6,023 nucleotides of DNA. Origin: Dichloromethanomonas sp964477085. GTDB lineage: Bacteria > Bacillota > Desulfitobacteriia > Desulfitobacteriales > Syntrophobotulaceae. This document shows positions 1 through 5,234 of this stretch, piece by piece. Positions within the stretch are counted from its first letter, which is position 1; the number at the start of each line of letters is the position of its first letter. The stretch spans positions 1-6,023 of the forward strand of contig CAYZDF010000118.1 of NCBI GenBank assembly GCA_964477085.1, read 5' to 3'. A program made the translations under genes and the position numbers. Under the pieces are notes generated by a model. The model was not told the DNA's origin. It ran no database searches and saw only the letters and a list, made by a program, of their open reading frames with translations.

Positions 1-4
1 TTAT

Positions 5-30
5 GCCCAGGAGAGGGCTTTTATTTTTTG
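5..30 (+). terminator. Possible intrinsic terminator of an upstream gene
   Basis: GCCC (5-8) can pair with GGGC (15-18) across a 6-nt loop and is followed directly by the T-rich run TTTTATTTTTT. The stem is only 4 bp and the window starts just before it, so an upstream extension cannot be judged. It would mark the end of a + strand gene lying left of the window, possibly another member of the system. Confidence 0.3.
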
Positions 31-92
31 TATCAAAATCTGCATGAACATAGATGAAGCCGTTGCGTGATTGATACAAGGATTTTCACCTG

Positions 93-252
93 TTTTCGTT
101 ATGAGATTTCAAACTGCATAGAAGTGAGGGCTTTACGACGACGAGGGGTGTGTAGAGGGCTTTGTACGTTGCGATTAACGGAAAGTGTTCTTGATTAGAT
201 TAACATTCAAGCATCTTTTGAAATCGGATTTTGCACACACTCATAACGAAAA
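93..252. repeat. 13-bp perfect inverted repeat, arms 147 bp apart
   Basis: TTTTCGTTATGAG at 93-105 is the exact reverse complement of CTCATAACGAAAA at 240-252. The flanking bases do not extend the match. The spacing is too long for an efficient RNA hairpin, which fits two protein-binding sites in opposite orientation better. Both arms contain the octamer that also recurs at 261-268 and 281-288. Confidence 0.6.
218..247 (+). promoter_or_regulatory. Weak candidate promoter for vsr
   Basis: TTGAAA (218-223, 5 of 6 to the -35 consensus) is followed after 18 nt by CATAAC (242-247, 4 of 6 to the -10 consensus). If real, the -10 box lies within one CATAACGA repeat and the start site, near 254, lies between two copies. 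A repressor binding the repeats would then block it. No better sigma-A promoter was seen between here and vsr. Confidence 0.28.
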
Positions 253-294
253 GGAAAGCCCATAACGAATAAGCAATATATCGTTATGTGTGTG
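234..294. repeat. Nested inverted repeats of CATAACGA upstream of vsr
   Basis: CATAACGA at 261-268 pairs with TCGTTATG at 281-288 (8 bp, 12-nt loop). A larger imperfect pair joins the CACACA-plus-CATAACGA block at 234-249 with TCGTTATGTGTGTG at 281-294, differing only by a 2-nt insertion. The block sits 40-100 bases before the vsr start, where an operator or leader element would be expected. The regulator is unknown. Confidence 0.5.
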
Positions 295-330
295 AACACG
301 TCATATACACCAGATTAGGGGTTGATAATT

Positions 331-813
331 ATGCAAAGAAAAGATCGCCAATTTGGAGAAGTATCTGAGAAAATAAGAAGGAATATGCGAAATATCCGTA
401 GCAAAGATACAAGTGTTGAGGTATTGCTACGAAAGCGTTTATGGCACGATGGATACCGATATCGAAAGAATTATAAGAAATTACCAGGTTCTCCAGACAT
501 AGCAATTACAAAATACAAGTTAGCTCTTTTTTGTGATAGCGAGTTTTTCCACGGTAAAGATTGGGATAAGCTAAAAGTTCGCTTGGAACGCGGAAAAAAC
601 CCACAGTATTGGATTCGACATATAGAAGAGAATATGGAACGCGATCGCAGGGTGGATAGAGAATTGGCATTACTTGATTGGACTGTAATTCGATTCTGGA
701 GTAATGATATAAAAAAGGACCTACAAGGATGTCTACGATTTATAGAAGAGACTGTGTTTGAAAAGATGGTAATTAACACCTATGATAGGGAACCAGAAGG
801 CGATGATTATTAA
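331..813 (+). CDS. vsr: Vsr-family (very short patch repair-like) endonuclease
   Basis: This 160-aa protein has the Vsr pattern throughout: an N-terminal basic helix with RRNMRNIRSKDTSVE (16-30, conserved E30), LPGSPDIAI (51-59) carrying the catalytic aspartate D56, a core strand ending FFHGKDW (72-78) with H74, then YWIRHIEENMERDRR (93-107) and a final strand LDWTVIRFW (115-123). The length is normal for the family. Classical Vsr nicks DNA 5' of the T in T:G mismatches left by deaminated 5-methylcytosine. The zinc-ligand cysteines and histidines of E. coli Vsr are absent around residues 68-78, and the segment resembles the DGDFWHG branch of Vsr-like nucleases often found near restriction genes. 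ATG 331 is chosen because AGGGG at 317-321 lies 9 nt upstream; an in-frame TTG at 322 would sit on that site. No cytosine methyltransferase is in the window, so a repair role is not proven and a direct restriction role is possible. Confidence 0.9.
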   Translation: MQRKDRQFGEVSEKIRRNMRNIRSKDTSVEVLLRKRLWHDGYRYRKNYKKLPGSPDIAITKYKLALFCDSEFFHGKDWDKLKVRLERGKNPQYWIRHIEENMERDRRVDRELALLDWTVIRFWSNDIKKDLQGCLRFIEETVFEKMVINTYDREPEGDDY

Positions 814-849
814 CCCCCGGTGATGGCCGCGTCTATTGTACCGGGGTTA
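811..849 (+). terminator. GC-rich hairpin overlapping the vsr stop codon
   Basis: TAACCCCCGGT (811-821) pairs with ACCGGGGTTA (840-849), a 10-bp stem with one bulged C and an 18-nt loop. The first three bases are the vsr stop. Only TATATATT follows, not a clean T-run, so it may terminate partially or protect the 3' end of the transcript. It does separate vsr from the operon promoter downstream. Confidence 0.45.
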
Positions 850-967
850 TATATTAGAAAATAAATTCGCATATGAGCGTAGTGGCGAATATTTGCTTGC
901 TCTTATATATTTGAAAATTAAAAAATACGGTTCTCAAAAAAATCCGCAAAAAAGTGTAATATTTCTA

Positions 968-996
968 TTGCCTTTTTTATTCAAGCGTGATATGAT
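968..996 (+). promoter_or_regulatory. Sigma-A type promoter of the four-gene operon
   Basis: TTGCCT (968-973) and TATGAT (991-996) are separated by exactly 17 nt; each box matches 4 to 5 of 6 consensus bases. The predicted start is near 1003, giving a leader of about 25 nt before the ATG at 1028. A 6-A tract at 948-953 lies at about -50 to -55. This is the only good promoter seen for the operon, since the later genes follow without room for one. Confidence 0.7.
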
Positions 997-1006
997 ATGT
1001 ACATAT
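995..1006. promoter_or_regulatory. Candidate operator: 12-bp perfect palindrome at the start site
   Basis: ATATGTACATAT is its own reverse complement and covers the end of the -10 box through the expected transcription start. A dimeric repressor bound here would block the operon. The ParB-like protein of the operon has a putative helix-turn-helix and could be the regulator, but this is only inference. Confidence 0.4.
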
Positions 1007-1027
1007 TAACGATGGGGGGGTTCAAAC

Positions 1028-1957
1028 ATGGCAGATACGAAAGCAAGAAAACTAACCTATGACGAGCTGTTTAACTCGACTACGATGTTCTATATTAATC
1101 AGGACTGTGAGGAGAGCATTAAGAGGACGATTGATGAACAGACGGCAGATATCCTTGTTGGATTAAAATCCATCTCGAGCAAGGAGACTCTGAAGCAATA
1201 TATCATTGACCATAAAGATTCTTTGGATAGACTTACTTCGGTAGCGGAGATTTCAGAAGAAAGATTTAAAAGAATGGTGTCAATGATAAGAAAAGATCGT
1301 GGCTTTGTCTTTGCTACAGAATGGGGACTGAGTAAAATTCGTTCAGCTATGATGGAAAGCCCAGCAATGATGGAAAGCGTCTTAAATCTCATTTGGGATG
1401 GAAAGAATGATCCTAAGATGCAGGCGTGTATTCCCCCGTTCTATTTGGAAAATATGGCAATGGATGCGAGCACACTTGCAAAAATTAAAGACGAAAGTAG
1501 CGTCCGGCAGCTTGTAAAGCGCGGCTTGGAGGGTACCTATAGCAATATGATCGGTGATGCAATACTTGCAGATATTGAAAAAGAGTTGAAAAGGGTCTGT
1601 GCAAAACACGGACTTGAATACCAGAAAAATGTTCGGATACCAAAGCTCGATCGTGCGGTAAGTTTTGTCTTGGAATCATCCACAAAGCCAAAACTCATTC
1701 TTGATGTGTCGTATAGCGTCACGACATCCAGCAGCCAAGGAAGCAAAAAGGAAGCAGCAAGAAAAACGGAGGCTGTTATAAAATCAGAACGAGAGGCTGG
1801 AAATAAAATAATCTTCGTCAATTTTTTAGATGGAGCTGGCTGGATAGGAAGACAAGCCGATATGAGAGAAATTCATAGGTGTTCCGATTATGTTCTCAAT
1901 TTTCAAAACATGGGCTTATTGGAAGATATCATTGATGCACACATCAACGAATTATAA
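1028..1957 (+). CDS. DpnII/MboI-like PD-(D/E)XK restriction endonuclease
   Basis: This 309-aa protein has a mainly helical N-terminal half (about 1-190) that I do not recognise, and a C-terminal nuclease-like half. The latter shows IPKLDRAVSFVL (204-215, D208), strand KLILDVSYSV (222-231, D226), a TTSSSQGSKKEAARKTEA segment (232-249), then IIFVNFLDGAGW (261-272) and the end segment ADMREIHRCSDYVLNF. In DpnII-type enzymes the matching blocks are, from memory, an FDFV/LIEVNFY core, a GGSKL-ET helix and a DGxGW motif before the last strand. The usual lysine of (D/E)XK is a serine here (D226-V-S228), where DpnII relatives have asparagine, so it may be an atypical active site. An 18-bp in-frame tandem duplication encodes SAMMES-PAMMES at 106-117. 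ATG 1028 has a G-run Shine-Dalgarno at 1014-1020. It is first in the operon, 17 nt before the ParB-like gene. No partner methyltransferase is present, so a Type II R-M role is unproven. Confidence 0.7.
   Translation: MADTKARKLTYDELFNSTTMFYINQDCEESIKRTIDEQTADILVGLKSISSKETLKQYIIDHKDSLDRLTSVAEISEERFKRMVSMIRKDRGFVFATEWGLSKIRSAMMESPAMMESVLNLIWDGKNDPKMQACIPPFYLENMAMDASTLAKIKDESSVRQLVKRGLEGTYSNMIGDAILADIEKELKRVCAKHGLEYQKNVRIPKLDRAVSFVLESSTKPKLILDVSYSVTTSSSQGSKKEAARKTEAVIKSEREAGNKIIFVNFLDGAGWIGRQADMREIHRCSDYVLNFQNMGLLEDIIDAHINEL
1344..1378 (+). repeat. 18-bp tandem duplication inside the nuclease gene
   Basis: CAGCTATGATGGAAAGC (1344-1360) recurs as CAGCAATGATGGAAAGC (1362-1378), 16 of 17 identical at a period of 18. 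It is in frame and duplicates six residues (S/P-A-M-M-E-S), so it probably lengthens a helix in the N-terminal half. Confidence 0.75.
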
Positions 1958-1974
1958 CTGTGGAGGGTTTAAAT

Positions 1975-3261
1975 ATGAACGCTGCTGAAAGAAAAGCTAA
2001 GTTGAAAGAATTCACAGACCATCCGGAGACTGCTTGCCGGACCGGTATCCCTATTACCTATCATGGTAGTATTATCACACTTAATGCCTATGCGATACCT
2101 CTGGAATATCTGGTCTATAATCCGTACAACGGAAGGATCGGTAGTGTTGTTAAGTCATATGAGAGACAGAACCATCAGCTTAATCCGGAAGACCCAGGTG
2201 ATAAGAAGATTATTGAAAAATTTCTCTGGGATTCCAAGCCAGAGGCGAATAAGAAAACAAGGGAGCGCCTTCTTAAAGAGCACCAGCAAAAACATGGAAT
2301 AGTGACTGCTGATGGTATGATTATTGATGGTAACCGCCGTGCGAGTTTGCTGAACAGCATTATGGCGGATGATACCATTCCGTTCAACGAAAAGAGTCAC
2401 TGTCAGTTCTTTATCGCTATCATTCTGCCCGAGGGTGCCGACAAAAAAGAGATTCTTGCGCTGGAAACTACTTACCAGATGGGCGAGGATGCTAAAGTTG
2501 ATTATAATCCTATTGAGAAGTACCTTAAGTGCAAGGACTTAAAAGATGCGGGATTTACCGACGATGACATTGCTGGAATGATGGATTGCAAACCGGGCGA
2601 AGTTCGCACAATGCTCTCTGCCCTGAATTTGATGGATGAATATCTGGATGAGTATGGCTATTCCGGTATGTATACTCAACTTGACAAAAATGAGGACTCA
2701 TTCCTAAAGCTTGATTCTGCCCTAAAGAAATATAAGGCTGGCGTAGCCTCAATGTGGGCTTATGATCCTGAAGCCGATGTCGCTGATTTAAAGCTGATTG
2801 CTTTTGATTACATCCGTGCTAATTTCGAGCAAACTCTTTTCCGAGATATTATTTCGGTACCTTCGGTGAAGAAGCCGGCATCAAGCTTCTTTGCGAAGCA
2901 AGAAGTATGGGAATCGTTCCGCGACCAGCATTTTGCAACTACTGATGCTATTCAGGAAGAATCCGTAGAGGATATTATGGCAAAGAATCCACCAGATCTG
3001 AGTCGAGCCTTGAAGGCAAGGGATCAACAGTGGCAACAGAAAGTCGAAGAACCGTTTGACGATAACTATATTCAGAGCATGGATATCTTAAATAACCATG
3101 CTAACGCAGCAAGACCATTACAGCAGCTTATGAAGGCTTGTCAGGCTCTTGAAGTTGTAGATGTAAGTCAACCGAGTTTCTTGAGCGACAGAAATGTGCT
3201 TGGCTGTGTCAAATCCTTGGATGAATTTGTAACTAAATTCAAGGAAATTCTCGGTTTGTAA
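1975..3261 (+). CDS. ParB/Srx-fold DNA-binding protein with DGNRR motif
   Basis: The 428-aa protein has a ParB N-terminal-like domain: IPLEYLVYNPYNGR (41-54) matches the ParB opening strand and box (I..L..NP.N.R), and GMIIDGNRRASLL (114-126) matches the core ParB motif in which chromosomal ParB has GERR. The segment FTDDDIAGMMDCKPGEVRTMLSALNL (194-219) reads as a helix-turn-helix, as in ParB/KorB proteins. The remaining half (about 225-428) is helical, charged and unrecognised. Chromosomal ParB proteins are CTP-dependent DNA clamps. DndB/DpdB-type proteins of DNA-modification systems belong to a related group with a DGQHR motif. Here a role in site recognition, clamp loading or operon regulation is inferred from the neighbours; no ParA partner is present, which argues against plasmid or chromosome partition. 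ATG 1975 is chosen because GGAGGG at 1962-1967 lies 7 nt upstream; the in-frame GTG at 1960 would precede it. Its stop lies 14 nt before the helicase start. Confidence 0.75.
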   Translation: MNAAERKAKLKEFTDHPETACRTGIPITYHGSIITLNAYAIPLEYLVYNPYNGRIGSVVKSYERQNHQLNPEDPGDKKIIEKFLWDSKPEANKKTRERLLKEHQQKHGIVTADGMIIDGNRRASLLNSIMADDTIPFNEKSHCQFFIAIILPEGADKKEILALETTYQMGEDAKVDYNPIEKYLKCKDLKDAGFTDDDIAGMMDCKPGEVRTMLSALNLMDEYLDEYGYSGMYTQLDKNEDSFLKLDSALKKYKAGVASMWAYDPEADVADLKLIAFDYIRANFEQTLFRDIISVPSVKKPASSFFAKQEVWESFRDQHFATTDAIQEESVEDIMAKNPPDLSRALKARDQQWQQKVEEPFDDNYIQSMDILNNHANAARPLQQLMKACQALEVVDVSQPSFLSDRNVLGCVKSLDEFVTKFKEILGL

Positions 3262-3275
3262 AGGAAGTTGAGTGA

Positions 3276-5234
3276 ATGAAGAAACTGTGTCTTGAATCAA
3301 ATGAAAACGGCAGTTCTCTAATTATCACCGGGGACATAGATTCCATATTTAGCAATAGGCGTGCGGCGCGGTACTTAAAGGACACGGTGAAGTTCGCTAA
3401 AACGGATGGCAGTATTATTGTTGAAGCCGATGATGACATAAATAAGAGTATCGATCGGATAAAGAAGCTCTGCGATTATATTGGGGCAGAACTTGTTTAT
3501 TCAGGAAGGGTTTCCGAGGCAGTAACCAATTACGCGCTTGAAGAGGAAAAATTTGGGGAATTTGCAGAAAAGGCTCGTCTAATCAGAGATAATCATTGTG
3601 ATAAAGATGATTTTGAGCGGTTTGTTGATTCTGTAAGCAAAAATCTGTCTAATAGAAGTCTGTATAAACTACAGTTGCTTTCTGCATATCACCTCGCCTT
3701 CTCACAGAATGCGTGTAATTTCTCTGTGCCAGGAGCGGGCAAAACAAGCGTTGTCTATGGGGCTTTTGCTTATTTGTCAAATCTACCGCAAGAAGACAAA
3801 AAATATGTGGATCGATTATTGATTGTCTCTCCTTTGAGTGCATTTGGTCCCTGGGAATTTGAATACGAAGAGTGTTTTGGAGAAAAGCCGTCAACAAGAA
3901 GGCTGAATGGGAAAGTCCCGATTGAAGAGAAAAAGCAATATCTGTATTCATTTAATCCTGCAAGAATCACGTTACTCTCATACGCATCAGTGTCAGCGCT
4001 AAAAGATGAACTGATATATTTCCTTAAAAATAACAAGGCGATGGTTGTATTAGATGAAGCACATAAAATTAAAAACACAAACGGTGGCGTGACCGCTGCA
4101 GGAGTGTTAGAGATTGCATCATACTGCTCATCAAGGGTCGTGCTGACAGGTACACCAGCACCAAATGGCTACGAAGATTTGTATAATCTTTATAAATTCA
4201 TTTGGCCCACCAAAAAGATAATACCCTTTGAAGTATACCAGCTTAAAGACATGAGCAAAGCAATAAGTGATCCGCGTGTAGATACTTTACTACAGACAAT
4301 AGAACCATTTTTCATCCGCATAAAAAAGAGCGACCTTGGTATACCACAAGCGACAGAGCATGAACCGATTATTGTTCCTATGGGAGAAACTCAGCGTAGA
4401 ATATACGATGTAATAGAAAAGAAGTATATGAACGATATTGTTTCAAGCAAAGACAACTGGTTCAGGCAAGATTTAGTTAAAGCGCGTCTGCTTCGGATGA
4501 TGCAAGCAGCAACAAATCCGAGCCTTCTTAGTATGCCGCTTAAGAATTTTGCATCCTTCGAGGGATTTGATCCAAATGCAGTATCTGAAGATACATCATT
4601 GATCTCAGATGTTTTGCAGTATGCTAAGTTGGAAACACCTGCAAAATTTATTAAAGCTCGGGAACTTATCGAACAGATTGTTGCTGACGGCGGGAAGGTT
4701 GTAGTTTGGGCAATCTATATAAAAAACATACTTGATTTTGAAAAGTACCTGCTTTCATGTGGAATCCCATGTAAAACGTTGTATGGTGCTACTCCAGTTG
4801 CTACGGGTGATGAAGATGAAGATGAAGTTGAAACCAGAGAGAAAATCATAGCAGAGTTTAATAAACTGGACTCCGCCTTTAAGGTTATTATTGCAAATCC
4901 ATTTGCGGTGTCTGAGTCAATCTCGCTGCATAAGGCTTGCCATAACGCCATTTATATGGAGAGGAGTTTTAATGCGGCGCATTTTATACAGTCAAAGGAT
5001 CGTATTCATAGATATGGTTTAGAACCGGAAACAGAGACGAATTATTATTATTTGTTATCTGAAGAGTCTATTGATGAAGTGATCCATGATAGATTAATCG
5101 AGAAGGAGACAAGGCTTCGAGATATCATCGAGAGTATGCCAATCCCGCTGTTCGAGAATGCAGGATTAGAAACTGGAGATGATGATATCAAGGCTTTGAT
5201 AGCAGAGTATGTTAACAGAACTAAAAAGATGTAA
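3276..5234 (+). CDS. SNF2-family DNA-dependent ATPase (helicase superfamily 2)
   Basis: The 652-aa protein has both RecA-like lobes of an SNF2 motor. Lobe 1 contains a Q-motif-like KLQ region (131-133), Walker A PGAGKT (152-157), motif Ia IVSPLSAFGPW (183-193), Walker B DEAH (260-263) and motif III LTGTP (290-294) followed by the SNF2-type NGYEDLYNLYKFIWP. Lobe 2 contains motif IV (KVVVWAIYIKN, 474-484), motif V (VSESISLHKA, 545-554) and motif VI QSKDRIHRYG (572-581), with both arginine positions intact. All catalytic residues are present, so it should hydrolyse ATP and translocate on duplex DNA. The N-terminal 125 residues are an unrecognised extension. An acidic insert, DEDEDE (512-517), is coded by three GATGAA hexamers at 4809-4826. 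AAGGAAG at 3261-3267 supports ATG 3276. The gene overlaps the next one by 26 nt. In this setting it likely powers DNA remodelling or translocation for the nucleases; a general RapA-like role is less likely given length and context. Confidence 0.93.
   Translation: MKKLCLESNENGSSLIITGDIDSIFSNRRAARYLKDTVKFAKTDGSIIVEADDDINKSIDRIKKLCDYIGAELVYSGRVSEAVTNYALEEEKFGEFAEKARLIRDNHCDKDDFERFVDSVSKNLSNRSLYKLQLLSAYHLAFSQNACNFSVPGAGKTSVVYGAFAYLSNLPQEDKKYVDRLLIVSPLSAFGPWEFEYEECFGEKPSTRRLNGKVPIEEKKQYLYSFNPARITLLSYASVSALKDELIYFLKNNKAMVVLDEAHKIKNTNGGVTAAGVLEIASYCSSRVVLTGTPAPNGYEDLYNLYKFIWPTKKIIPFEVYQLKDMSKAISDPRVDTLLQTIEPFFIRIKKSDLGIPQATEHEPIIVPMGETQRRIYDVIEKKYMNDIVSSKDNWFRQDLVKARLLRMMQAATNPSLLSMPLKNFASFEGFDPNAVSEDTSLISDVLQYAKLETPAKFIKARELIEQIVADGGKVVVWAIYIKNILDFEKYLLSCGIPCKTLYGATPVATGDEDEDEVETREKIIAEFNKLDSAFKVIIANPFAVSESISLHKACHNAIYMERSFNAAHFIQSKDRIHRYGLEPETETNYYYLLSEESIDEVIHDRLIEKETRLRDIIESMPIPLFENAGLETGDDDIKALIAEYVNRTKKM

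Larger units (their letters stand above)
1..330. other. Intergenic region upstream of vsr, repeat-rich
   Basis: No reading frame here is long enough, or carries a good enough ribosome site, to be called a gene. The three forward frames open at the left edge close within about 70 bases, and stops are frequent on the reverse strand. The stretch instead holds short repeats: three GAGGGCTTT nonamers (13-21, 126-134, 155-163) and four TCGTTATG/CATAACGA octamers (96-103 and 281-288 in one orientation, 242-249 and 261-268 in the other). This looks like a regulatory or recombination-type non-coding region. Nothing in it identifies a known RNA family. Confidence 0.6.
814..1027. other. Intergenic region between vsr and the nuclease operon
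   Basis: This AT-rich gap of 214 bases has no gene. It holds the second half of the vsr-end hairpin, a small inverted repeat (ATTCGC at 865-870 with GCGAAT at 885-890, 14-nt loop), three A-tracts (920-925, 936-942, 948-953), a promoter, a palindrome and a G-rich ribosome site. The A-tracts lie just upstream of the -35 box, where UP-element-like or bent DNA raises promoter strength. Confidence 0.6.

Noticed and set aside
322..330. TTG start adding three residues to vsr
   Set aside because: It would sit on top of the AGGGG ribosome site at 317-321; ATG 331 has correct spacing.
471..779. Reverse-strand open frames opposite vsr, the nuclease, the ParB-like gene, the helicase and the DUF3883 gene
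   Set aside because: All are antisense to confidently assigned genes, have low-complexity or serine/leucine/phenylalanine-rich translations, and show no family features.
807..853. Integron attC-like site at the vsr-end hairpin
   Set aside because: The flanking bases do not fit the RYYYAAC and GTTRRRY core rules, and no integrase or cassette array is seen.
1960..1974. GTG start adding five residues to the ParB-like protein
   Set aside because: The GGAGGG ribosome site lies inside that extension and is well spaced for ATG 1975.
2063..2302. Forward 79-codon open frame inside the ParB-like gene
   Set aside because: It lies wholly within a well-supported gene in another frame, has no clear ribosome site and no recognisable protein features.
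1975..3261. Plasmid partition gene or origin region
   Set aside because: No ParA-type ATPase, replication initiator or iteron array is present, and the gene is embedded between nuclease and helicase genes.
4809..4826. GATGAA hexamer triplet as a phase-variable repeat
   Set aside because: Three copies is short, and the unit is a multiple of three, so length change would not switch the frame; it simply codes an acidic loop.
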